Below, one piece after another: positions 42,739 through 50,406 of a stretch of 64,000 nt of DNA. Numbering within the stretch: position 1 is the stretch's first letter; every line of letters begins with the position of its first letter. The notes beneath the pieces were generated by a model, which did not search any database, was not told where the DNA came from, and worked only from the letters and a program-made list of their open reading frames with translations. The translations under genes were made by a program, and so were the position numbers. This DNA is from Pseudomonas sp. PICF141 (lineage in GTDB: Bacteria > Pseudomonadota > Gammaproteobacteria > Pseudomonadales > Pseudomonadaceae), in contig NZ_MUNM01000068.1 in the NCBI RefSeq assembly GCF_002286815.1, positions 1 through 64,000 of the forward strand, written 5' to 3'.

Positions 42739-43329
42739 TCAGATCAGTTCGCGGGTCAGGGCGAGGGTGGCGAAGTTGTCCGCCATGATCGCCATCTCGG
42801 TATGCTGAACGTGCTCGGCGCTCAGGACGCCCCCCTTGTAAGGCAGGTCGCGAGTCGCGCAGGCGTCTTCAACCAATGTGCAACGAAAGCCCAGGTTCTT
42901 CGCGGCGCGCACGGTAGTACTGACGCTGGAGTGGCTCATGAAGCCGCAGACGATCAGGTCCAGTGAGCCGAGTTCCTGCAGTCGGTCATACAGTTCGGTA
43001 CCATGAAACGCACTCGGCAGCAGTTTGCCGATGATAATTTCGCCCTTCTGCGGCTCAAGGCCCGGGATGAATTCACCGCGCTCGCCTTGCGGATCGAACA
43101 GCCCGCCGACGGTACCGAGATGGCGTACGTGCACGATCGGACGACCGGCTGCACGGGCAGCGGCGACCAGTTGCTTGATGTTCGCGACGGCAGCATCCAT
43201 GCCGCTCAGGGCCAGGGGACCACTGAGGTATTCTTTCTGGGCATCGATGATGACAAGGGTCGCATGACCCAGATTGGCCGCTGCATAACCACGGCCGCTG
43301 AGTTGAAACATCGTTTTTGGAACGGACAT
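42739..43329 (-). CDS. Isochorismatase-like cysteine-hydrolase fold protein
   Basis: This 196-residue protein has the isochorismatase fold with Asp29 (VIIDAQKEY) and the Lys of IIIGKLLPSAF. At the position of the catalytic Cys (usual pattern GxxTxxCVxxT) the sequence reads GFMSHSSVSTT, putting Ser135 where Cys is expected. True isochorismatases also lack this Cys, so it may be active on a different substrate or altered. AAGGAG precedes the ATG. It is divergent from prmB. Confidence 0.82.
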   Translation of the reverse strand: MSVPKTMFQLSGRGYAAANLGHATLVIIDAQKEYLSGPLALSGMDAAVANIKQLVAAARAAGRPIVHVRHLGTVGGLFDPQGERGEFIPGLEPQKGEIIIGKLLPSAFHGTELYDRLQELGSLDLIVCGFMSHSSVSTTVRAAKNLGFRCTLVEDACATRDLPYKGGVLSAEHVQHTEMAIMADNFATLALTRELI

Positions 43330-43567
43330 TCTGGGGCTCCTTCGAGTGGGGCTTTTGCGACATTGTCCTCTGGCTGAGCGCTTCTGTGAATCGCTACCAT
43401 CGTAGGCACCGCCGTTGTTGGGTCGCAGCCTTGTCAAGATACTCGTTCTGTTCAATAGCTTGCGAAAAAAATAGAAGAGTCCTACATCTGGTCCGGTGTT
43501 TTTCCTGCGTCGTCGTGGCGCCTTTTGGCTGTTAGAATCGTCAGTCGTTTTTTCTGGAGTTTGCCCC

Positions 43568-44476
43568 GTGATCACTTCCCGACTTCGTACCCTGCGTGAC
43601 CATATCCGTTGGGCCGTCAGCCGCTTCCATGGGGAGGATCTGTTTTTCGGCCATGGGACCGACAACGCCTGGGACGAAGCCCGTCAACTGGTGCTGGGTG
43701 CGTTGCACTTGCCTTGGGAAATTGCCGACAGCTATCTGGACTGCCGTCTGGAAGACGACGAACTGGTCAACTTGCAACGCTTGCTCAAGCGCCGCATCGA
43801 AGAACGCATCCCGACCGCTTACCTGCTGGGCGAAGCCTGGTTCTGTGGCATGTCGTTCATTGTCGACGAACGCGTACTGATCCCGCGTTCGCCCATTGGC
43901 GAACTGATCGAAAAGCGTTTCGAACCGTGGCTCGGCGCCGAACCTGCGCGCATTCTCGACTTGTGCACCGGTTCCGGCTGCATCGGCATCGCCTGTGCCT
44001 ACGAATTCCAGAATGCCGAAGTGGTCCTGGCTGACCTGTCGTTCGAAGCGCTGGAAGTGGCGAACCAGAACATCGAGCGTCATGGTGTCGATGAGCGCGT
44101 GTTCACCGTTCAGGGCGACGCTTTCGATGGCTTGCCAGGACAACGTTTTGACCTGATCGTGTCGAACCCGCCTTACGTCGATGCGGAAGATTTCGCCGAC
44201 ATGCCGGATGAGTATCAGCACGAGCCGGAGCTGGGCCTGGCCTGTGGCGACGACGGTTTGAACCTGGTGCGCCGCATGCTCGCCGAAGCGGCGGATCATC
44301 TGACCGAAAAGGGATTGCTGATTGTCGAGGTGGGTAACAGCCAGGTTCACGTCGAGGCGCTGTACCCGGAAGTCGACTTCGCCTGGCTGGAGTTCGAGCG
44401 CGGCGGGCATGGAGTGTTCATGCTGACAGCGCAGCAGTGCCGCGATCATCAGGCGTTGTTCGCGTCCCGCGTCTGA
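43568..44476 (+). CDS. prmB: Ribosomal protein L3 N5-glutamine methyltransferase
   Basis: This 302-residue SAM-dependent enzyme has the SAM-binding LDLCTGSGCIGIACA segment and the catalytic SNPPYV motif of the HemK/PrmB family. The extended N-terminal domain (about 1-110, with RIEERIPTAYLLGEAWF) is PrmB-like. It methylates a glutamine in L3 during ribosome assembly. The GTG at 43568 follows TGGAGTTTGCCCC. Confidence 0.92.
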   Translation: MITSRLRTLRDHIRWAVSRFHGEDLFFGHGTDNAWDEARQLVLGALHLPWEIADSYLDCRLEDDELVNLQRLLKRRIEERIPTAYLLGEAWFCGMSFIVDERVLIPRSPIGELIEKRFEPWLGAEPARILDLCTGSGCIGIACAYEFQNAEVVLADLSFEALEVANQNIERHGVDERVFTVQGDAFDGLPGQRFDLIVSNPPYVDAEDFADMPDEYQHEPELGLACGDDGLNLVRRMLAEAADHLTEKGLLIVEVGNSQVHVEALYPEVDFAWLEFERGGHGVFMLTAQQCRDHQALFASRV

Positions 44477-44485
44477 CTCTAGAGC

Positions 44486-44576
44486 CTTCGCGGGCAAGCC
44501 TCGCTCCTACGGGGTCTGTGTCGTATCCAAATGATGTGGCACACACAAAACCTGTGGGAGCGTGGTTTGCCCGCGA
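44486..44576. repeat. BIME-type inverted repeat
   Basis: CTTCGCGGGCAAGCCTCGCT and onward at 44486 pairs with the CTGTGGGAGCGTGGTTTGCC segment (44552-44576) with a few mismatches. It separates convergent genes. Confidence 0.82.
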
Positions 44577-44600
44577 TGGCCGCACCGCGGTCTCAAACCT

Positions 44601-45392
44601 TCAGCGGTGCGTAGCAATCCAGATCAACAACCCCGCCTGAAACACCGCAAACGCCACCAGACACGTAATGGTAAAACGCAGCCCGGCGTCTTCGCGTTTG
44701 TACTTGCTGACTTTTTCTTCGTGCTTCTTCAGTTTGACTTCTTGTTCAGCCAGGTTCTGCTCGGCTTGCTGGAGCATCTGCGCGGCTTCGAGGATTTCTA
44801 CCTGCTGCAGCTTTTCGCTGTTCCAGTCGCCGAGCAAATCCCCCACCCGCACCTCTTTAACGCTGCCCTTCAAATGCTGGGCGTCGGCGTAGACCACGTC
44901 AAAACCGTGCACCCGCAGAAAGTGATCGCGACGCAGGCGAGTGTCTTCGTTCAGCGCATCCTTGTTGTTCAGGTCAGTGCCGTCGACGGTATAAGCGGGC
45001 CATCTCTTTTTCGCCCACGTAATGCCCTGAGCAGCCATATAGCGCCCGATACCACGGTTCATCGGCTCGATCTGCAAGCCGCTTTCCGGGCCGAAATGCA
45101 CGCGTTTGGCAGCGTGATCAACCCAGACATCCAGATGATTCTGTTCTTTGCGCACCCGCTGGCCTGGCAACTTGATGGCCATGCGCAGAAGGCTGTGTTC
45201 CTTGCTATTGCGTTCGGCGTAACCGAATTCGACAAAGCGCAACGGCCGTCCACCGGTGTTGCGGTCGGTTTGCAGCGGCGCCAGGCGGAGCATTTTGTGG
45301 TGCTCGACGTGGACGTCCGCCCACGGCAGCTCGACCGCTGGCGGTGCGTCTTTTTCAGCGGTGGTGTCGGGTGAAGTCTGGGTATCAGTCAT
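44601..45392 (-). CDS. Hypothetical protein with coiled coil and C-terminal membrane anchor
   Basis: This 263-residue protein has an N-terminal globular part (about 20-165), a coiled coil at about 185-235 (EILEAAQMLQQAEQNLAEQE and onward), and a C-terminal hydrophobic helix (about 238-258) followed by ATHR. It looks tail-anchored in the inner membrane with the domain in the cytoplasm. No catalytic motif or named family was recognised. Confidence 0.7.
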   Translation of the reverse strand: MTDTQTSPDTTAEKDAPPAVELPWADVHVEHHKMLRLAPLQTDRNTGGRPLRFVEFGYAERNSKEHSLLRMAIKLPGQRVRKEQNHLDVWVDHAAKRVHFGPESGLQIEPMNRGIGRYMAAQGITWAKKRWPAYTVDGTDLNNKDALNEDTRLRRDHFLRVHGFDVVYADAQHLKGSVKEVRVGDLLGDWNSEKLQQVEILEAAQMLQQAEQNLAEQEVKLKKHEEKVSKYKREDAGLRFTITCLVAFAVFQAGLLIWIATHR

Positions 45393-45481
45393 AACGGCGA
45401 GATCCTGTCCAAGCCCTGCTTGCCGCCAGCCAGTGGGCTGGCGACAAAGGCTTATCGGCCGTTTTTTTCAGGACTGGAGGG

Positions 45482-46447
45482 TTAACTGGCGCCAAGTCCG
45501 TCAATAAACTCGAGGATTCGCGCACCGAGTTCGGCTGCCAGGGGTAATTGCGGATCTTTATAGGAGGCCAATTGCCGCTTCACGTCGTTGGGCACGATGC
45601 GCATCACGTGGTTCATGCCTTCGATCAGCGCCAGTTCGGCATCTGGTTTGGCGGCCTTTAGCGCCTTGGCGTCACCCACGCCGACCTGAATGTCGTTGCT
45701 GCCCTGGATGATCAGCGCCGGCATTTTCAGTTTGGCGAAGGCCGCTGCCGGGTCCTGGCGGAACAGCGAAATCAGATACGGCTGCACGCTGGGACGGAAA
45801 ATCACCTGCAATGGCGGCGGTACGTTGTCGTCGGTGCGGCCGGCCTTGAGGCTGTCGAGCAATTCATTGCTGCGCAGCATCAACGGTGGCGGCAGGCGAT
45901 TGCTCAATTGCTGGCGCAGTACCTGATCGATCGGCCGGGCGCTGCCAGACATGGAAATCACCGCCGCGGCGTCAACGTTTGGCGCCGCGAGGCTGGCGAT
46001 CAACGCCCCTTCGCTGTGGCCGAGCAAAATCAGTTTGCCAAAGCGCGGGTCGGTTTTAAGTTTCTGGCCCCAGGCCACGGCGTCGGCCACATACGCTTCC
46101 ACCGACAGATTGCGTTCGTCCGGCGTGGCCGCGAGGCTCGCCGCCACGCCACGCTTGTCGTAACGCACGCTGGCGATGTTGTGTTTGGCCAGCACCCAGG
46201 CCAGCCGTTTGAGGCTGTCATTGCGGCCGCCGTCAGGGTTGTTTCCGTCACGATCCGTAGGACCGGAGCCGGAAATGATCAGGACAACCGGCACTGGCGT
46301 GTCGGATTTGGGCAGCAACAGCGAGCCGAAAAGCTCGCCGCTGCCCGTGTCCAGTGTGATGGGACGTTGTAAAACAGTGGCCTGGGCCACATAGGGGAGC
46401 AGGCCGGTAAACAAGGTAAGGCTCAAGGCTAGAACTCGCAGCATCAT
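45482..46447 (-). CDS. Secreted alpha/beta hydrolase
   Basis: This 321-residue protein has a signal peptide (about 1-21, ending VAQA) and an alpha/beta-hydrolase domain. The nucleophile elbow is GHSEG, the acid is in IQGSNDIQVG and the His in EGMNHVMR. The GSGPTDRDGNNP loop supplies the oxyanion hole. An ester or peptide substrate is likely but not assignable. MM at 46447/46444 gives two possible starts one codon apart. It is divergent from aroC. Confidence 0.85.
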   Translation of the reverse strand: MMLRVLALSLTLFTGLLPYVAQATVLQRPITLDTGSGELFGSLLLPKSDTPVPVVLIISGSGPTDRDGNNPDGGRNDSLKRLAWVLAKHNIASVRYDKRGVAASLAATPDERNLSVEAYVADAVAWGQKLKTDPRFGKLILLGHSEGALIASLAAPNVDAAAVISMSGSARPIDQVLRQQLSNRLPPPLMLRSNELLDSLKAGRTDDNVPPPLQVIFRPSVQPYLISLFRQDPAAAFAKLKMPALIIQGSNDIQVGVGDAKALKAAKPDAELALIEGMNHVMRIVPNDVKRQLASYKDPQLPLAAELGARILEFIDGLGAS

Positions 46448-46577
46448 CACGCCATCATCGACAAGGTGCCGGTTGGACTCGCAGGCAGCCATAAGGTTCG
46501 AGGATGAACTAGTCGGGTAGCCTGCGTATACTGGCGCGCATTACGTATTTTGGTTTCGATTTCACGGAGCGTCCCGC

Positions 46578-47669
46578 ATGTCCGGCAATACCTACGGCAA
46601 GCTGTTCACTGTCACCACCGCGGGCGAAAGCCATGGCCCGGCGTTGGTCGCCATTGTCGATGGCTGCCCGCCGGGCCTGGAGATTTCCCTTGAGGATCTG
46701 CAGCGCGACCTGGACCGGCGCAAGCCCGGCACCAGCCGCCACACCACCCAGCGCCAGGAAGCCGACGAAGTCGAAATCCTCTCTGGCGTGTTCGAAGGCC
46801 GCACCACCGGTTGCGCCATCGGCCTGTTGATCCGCAACACCGACCAGAAGTCCAAGGACTATTCGGCGATCAAGGATCTGTTCCGACCGGCCCACGCCGA
46901 CTACACCTACCACCACAAATACGGCGAGCGCGATTATCGCGGCGGCGGTCGCAGTTCGGCCCGTGAAACCGCCATGCGCGTGGCGGCGGGGGCGATTGCG
47001 AAAAAGTACCTGGCCACCCAAGGCATCGTCATTCGTGGCTACATGAGCCAGCTCGGTCCGATCGAAATCCCGTTCAAGACCTGGGATTCGGTGGAAGAAA
47101 ACGCGTTCTTCAGCCCTGATCCGGACAAAGTGCCAGAGCTGGAAGCTTATATGGACCAGTTGCGTCGCGACCAGGATTCAGTCGGCGCGAAAATCACCGT
47201 GGTCGCCGAAGGCGTGATGCCGGGCCTCGGCGAGCCGATCTTCGACCGTCTCGACGCCGAACTGGCCCATGCGTTGATGAGCATCAACGCGGTCAAAGGT
47301 GTTGAGATCGGCGCCGGGTTTGCCAGCATCGCCCAGCGCGGCACCGAGCACCGTGATGAAATGACCCCGGAAGGTTTCCTCAGCAACAATGCGGGCGGCA
47401 TTCTGGGTGGCATCTCGTCCGGTCAGCCAATCGTGGCACACCTGGCACTCAAGCCGACCTCGAGCATCACCACGCCCGGCCGCTCCATCGACATCCATGG
47501 CAACCCGGTTGAGGTCATCACCAAGGGCCGTCACGACCCGTGTGTCGGCATCCGCGCCACGCCAATCGCCGAAGCGATGATGGCGATTGTATTGATGGAT
47601 CACCTGCTGCGTCACCGCGGGCAGAACGTCGATGTGCGGGTGAGCACTCCGGTGCTGGGTCAGCTTTAA
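46578..47669 (+). CDS. aroC: Chorismate synthase
   Basis: This 363-residue enzyme catalyses the last shikimate-pathway step, from 5-enolpyruvylshikimate-3-phosphate to chorismate, using reduced FMN. Characteristic segments are GESHGPALVAIVDGCPPG, the YGERDYRGGGRSSARETA loop and GISSGQPI. Length matches the family. The ATG follows ACGGAGCGTCCCGC. Confidence 0.97.
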   Translation: MSGNTYGKLFTVTTAGESHGPALVAIVDGCPPGLEISLEDLQRDLDRRKPGTSRHTTQRQEADEVEILSGVFEGRTTGCAIGLLIRNTDQKSKDYSAIKDLFRPAHADYTYHHKYGERDYRGGGRSSARETAMRVAAGAIAKKYLATQGIVIRGYMSQLGPIEIPFKTWDSVEENAFFSPDPDKVPELEAYMDQLRRDQDSVGAKITVVAEGVMPGLGEPIFDRLDAELAHALMSINAVKGVEIGAGFASIAQRGTEHRDEMTPEGFLSNNAGGILGGISSGQPIVAHLALKPTSSITTPGRSIDIHGNPVEVITKGRHDPCVGIRATPIAEAMMAIVLMDHLLRHRGQNVDVRVSTPVLGQL

Positions 47670-47703
47670 TGGCTGACCTTATGGTCGCCGGGATCTGACG
47701 ACG

Positions 47704-48849
47704 TTGGCGGCGCTCCCGTACTGGCGGCTTTCCAGTTTCTATCTGTTCTATTTCGCCTTGCTCGGTTCGACAGCGCCATTTTTGGCGCTGTACTTCGATC
47801 ACTTGGGGTTTTCCAGTGCGCGCATTGGCGAACTGGTGGCGATCCCGATGCTGATGCGCTGCGTGGCGCCGAATATCTGGGGCTGGCTTGGTGACTACAC
47901 CGGGCGACGGCTGGCCATCGTGCGGTTCGGCGCGGTCTGTACCCTGCTGACCTTCTCGCTGATTTTCGTCAGCAAAAGCTACGCGTGGCTGGCGATGGTC
48001 ATGGCCCTGCATGCGTTCTTCTGGCACGCGGTACTGCCGCAATTCGAAGTCATCACCCTGGCGCACTTGAACGGCCAAACGTCTCGCTATAGCCAGATTC
48101 GCCTGTGGGGTTCCATCGGTTTCATCATCACTGTGGTCGCCCTCGGTCGGATGTTCGAATGGCTCAGCCTGGACATCTATCCGCTGGCACTGGTGCTGAT
48201 CATGGCCGGCATTGTGGTCAGCAGTTTATGGGTGCCCAACGCGCAACCGATTCAGAGTGAACGGCTGGTGGGGGAGGGGTTCCTGCAGCAATTGCGCAAT
48301 CCTGGAGTGTTGGCGTTCTACGGTTGCGTGGCGCTGATGCAGATGAGTCACGGGCCGTATTACACCTTTGTGACCCTGCACCTTGAGCAACTCGGTTACA
48401 GTCGTGGGCTGATCGGCATGCTTTGGGCGGTCGGCGTGGTTGCCGAAGTCTTGATGTTTCTGGCCATGAGCAAGATCCTTGCGCGCTTCTCGGTGCGCCG
48501 GGTGCTGCTGGCGAGCTTCCTGCTGGCGGCATTGCGTTGGTTGTTGCTCGGTTCGTTTGCCGAATTCCTCTGGGTGTTACTGTTCGCCCAAGTGCTGCAC
48601 GCCGCCACCTTCGGCAGCTTTCATGCGGCTGCCATCCAATTCGTGCAACGCAGCTTCGGCGCGCGTCAGCAAGGCCAGGGCCAGGCGTTGTATGCCGCGC
48701 TGGCCGGCACCGGCGGCGCATTGGGCGCGTTGTATTCCGGTTACAGCTGGAACGCACTCGGCGCCACATTGACCTTCAGTATCGCCAGTCTCGCAGCCTT
48801 CGCCGCTGCCGTTATCATTGCCACACGTATGCAAGAGGACCGGCCATGA
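47704..48849 (+). CDS. MFS transporter, HcaT-like (MFS_1-like)
   Basis: This 381-residue protein has about 12 membrane helices. The N-terminus PYWRLSSFYLFYFALLGS is characteristic of the HcaT-type subfamily (3-phenylpropionate permease relatives). The only usual initiation codon after the last in-frame stop is the TTG at 47704; a CTG at 47695 is another candidate, so the start is uncertain. It begins 35 bases after aroC and its stop overlaps the mtnB remnant. Substrate unknown. Confidence 0.86.
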   Translation: MAALPYWRLSSFYLFYFALLGSTAPFLALYFDHLGFSSARIGELVAIPMLMRCVAPNIWGWLGDYTGRRLAIVRFGAVCTLLTFSLIFVSKSYAWLAMVMALHAFFWHAVLPQFEVITLAHLNGQTSRYSQIRLWGSIGFIITVVALGRMFEWLSLDIYPLALVLIMAGIVVSSLWVPNAQPIQSERLVGEGFLQQLRNPGVLAFYGCVALMQMSHGPYYTFVTLHLEQLGYSRGLIGMLWAVGVVAEVLMFLAMSKILARFSVRRVLLASFLLAALRWLLLGSFAEFLWVLLFAQVLHAATFGSFHAAAIQFVQRSFGARQQGQGQALYAALAGTGGALGALYSGYSWNALGATLTFSIASLAAFAAAVIIATRMQEDRP

Positions 48850-48988
48850 GCCTGACCTGCGAATATCTCGCCCGAGAAAATCGAGACGGAGCGCGCGCAT
48901 GAGCGACGCCCTGCGACCGATCGAGGCCTTTGAATTTTTGTTCGAGTGCGAGTTGAAGACGCGCTCACTCTCGAACCATAAAGCATGA
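48846..48988 (+). pseudogene. mtnB: Deleted remnant of methylthioribulose-1-phosphate dehydratase (mtnB)
   Basis: Only the two ends remain. At 48846 the frame begins MSLTCEYLA, like the MtnB start MSLTREQLA, and soon stops at 48902. In another frame, 48899-48988 encodes a piece beginning MSDALRPIEAFEFLFECELK and ending TRSLSNHKA, which matches the MtnB C-terminus as I recall it. About 170 codons, including the zinc-binding and active-site region, are absent. The remnant lies directly upstream of mtnD, the usual mtnB-mtnD order in Pseudomonas. Confidence 0.75.
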
Positions 48989-49009
48989 ACCGTTAAGGAG
49001 TTGCCCAGA

Positions 49010-49555
49010 ATGAGCAGCCTGTCCGTTTATCACGTCTCCAGCCCAGAACTACCGAACAAAGTTCTGACCCACCTCGAGGACATCGCCTCGACCCTGGCCG
49101 AACAGGGCGTGCGCTTCGACCGTTGGCACGCCGTGGCGAAAATCCAGCCCGGTGCCGGCCCGGAAGAAGTGATCGCCGCGTATCAAGAAAACATCGACAA
49201 ACTGATGACCGAGCGCGGTTATCTCTGCGTCGATGTCGTCAGCTTGAACAGCGATCACCCGCAAAAAGCCGAGTTACGAGCCAAGTACCTTGATGAACAC
49301 CGCTACGCTGAAGACGAGGTACGATTTTTCGTCGCTGGCCGTGGTTTGTTCTCCCTGCACATCGGCGATTACGTTTACGCCGTGCTCTGCGAGAAAAACG
49401 ACCTGATCGTGGTGCCAGCCGGTACGCCGCACTGGTTCGACATGGGCGAGCACCCGCATTTCGTCACCATCCGTCTGTTCAACAACCCCGAAGGCGCAGT
49501 GGCTGGCTTCACCGGCGATGACATCGCCCGCCGCTTCCCGCGTCTGGAGGACTGA
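49010..49555 (+). CDS. mtnD: Acireductone dioxygenase, possibly impaired
   Basis: This 181-residue cupin dioxygenase oxidises acireductone in methionine salvage. The metal site of the family is HxHxxxE plus a later His; here it reads EHRYAEDE, so His97, Glu103 and His141 (TPHWFDMG) are present but the second His is replaced by Tyr99. The fold is otherwise intact (VRFFVAGRGLF, LFNNPEG, FTGDDIARRFP). TTAAGGAG precedes the ATG. Its upstream partner mtnB is deleted and no mtnC follows, so the gene may be decaying or used otherwise. Confidence 0.9.
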   Translation: MSSLSVYHVSSPELPNKVLTHLEDIASTLAEQGVRFDRWHAVAKIQPGAGPEEVIAAYQENIDKLMTERGYLCVDVVSLNSDHPQKAELRAKYLDEHRYAEDEVRFFVAGRGLFSLHIGDYVYAVLCEKNDLIVVPAGTPHWFDMGEHPHFVTIRLFNNPEGAVAGFTGDDIARRFPRLED

Positions 49556-49587
49556 GTAGAGGCCAATCGCCTGTAAACCACACAACC

Positions 49588-49679
49588 TGTAGGAGCAGAG
49601 CTTGCTCGCGAAGGCGGAGTGTCAGTCAACGTTAATGTCGCCTGACACTCCGCCTTCGCGAGCAAGCTCTGCTCCTACA
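49588..49679. repeat. Perfect 38-bp inverted repeat
   Basis: Arms 49588-49625 and 49642-49679 are exact reverse complements (TGTAGGAGCAGAGCTTGCTC and onward) with a 16-base loop; CACAACC and GGTTGTG extend it outside. It sits where mtnC would be expected. Confidence 0.9.
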
Positions 49680-49705
49680 AGGGTTGTGCAAAGTCAGAAA
49701 CAACT

Positions 49706-49740
49706 CAGGCCGTGACGCGGAAGCGCTCACGGCCTGTTTG
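49706..49740. terminator. Hairpin between mtnD and the DUF3509 gene
   Basis: CAGGCCGTGA (49706-49715) pairs perfectly with TCACGGCCTG (49727-49736), followed by TTTG on the plus strand. It can end transcription from mtnD and perhaps also from the convergent gene. Confidence 0.75.
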
Positions 49741-49773
49741 TTTGTAGCGTGTTTATGTATACCACTGCCGTAT

Positions 49774-50052
49774 TTAAACCGAGTGATAAGTCGGCAAGGC
49801 GAACCGTTGCTGGCTTTGCAGCATGGAGATCTGCGGCAGTTCGCTGGCTTGTTCGGCGACGTCACGACGTATCGCGCTGATCACCCATGAAAGCTGATCG
49901 CCAGCATGCAATTGCTGGTAGGAAATCGAACGTTTGAAGATTTTGCCGTCTGTACTGCGCAGGGTCAGCAGAATGCCGCCATCAGGCCGTGGCTGGGTGG
50001 TCACTTCGAAGTTGGAGAATAGCGACGAAAATTTTTCCTGGATCAGGCTCAT
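49774..50052 (-). CDS. DUF3509 family protein
   Basis: This 92-residue protein is of a family found in Pseudomonas, recognisable by the start MSLIQEKFSSLFSNFEVT, the RPDGGILLTL strand and the SYQQLHAGDQLSWVISAIRRD segment. No signal peptide or catalytic residues are apparent. The function of the family is unknown to me. It is monocistronic. Confidence 0.83.
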   Translation of the reverse strand: MSLIQEKFSSLFSNFEVTTQPRPDGGILLTLRSTDGKIFKRSISYQQLHAGDQLSWVISAIRRDVAEQASELPQISMLQSQQRFALPTYHSV

Positions 50053-50406
50053 GTCTATCAGCTCCGTTTGTGCTTGAAGGGCAACATGGAGAGGTAGTTG
50101 CAGTGATTGTGCCAGTACCTGGTTTTTTAAAAATACTTATATATCAATAAGTTAGAGAGATTATGTTCCTACGCTTTCGTGCAATCTGCATGAATGGCCA
50201 TCGTGCATCCTGCATTTTGCGTGGTCGATCGCGATTCGATGGAACCTATCACGACGCCAGGGTTCCGCTTTTCGATCGCCGGTCCAGACGCTTGGGTCGC
50301 GGATACAAAACATTGCAAAAACCGCGTGTACAGCTCAAGAACCGCTGACGTATTTTCGGCCTCAAACAACGCCACCCGACAATAAGAAAATCGAACGGGA
50401 GCATCA
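50053..50406. other. Intergenic region upstream of the acyl-CoA synthetase gene
   Basis: No convincing gene is seen. An AT-rich stretch around 50120-50165 probably belongs to the promoters of the divergent genes on either side. No operator was recognised. Confidence 0.45.
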
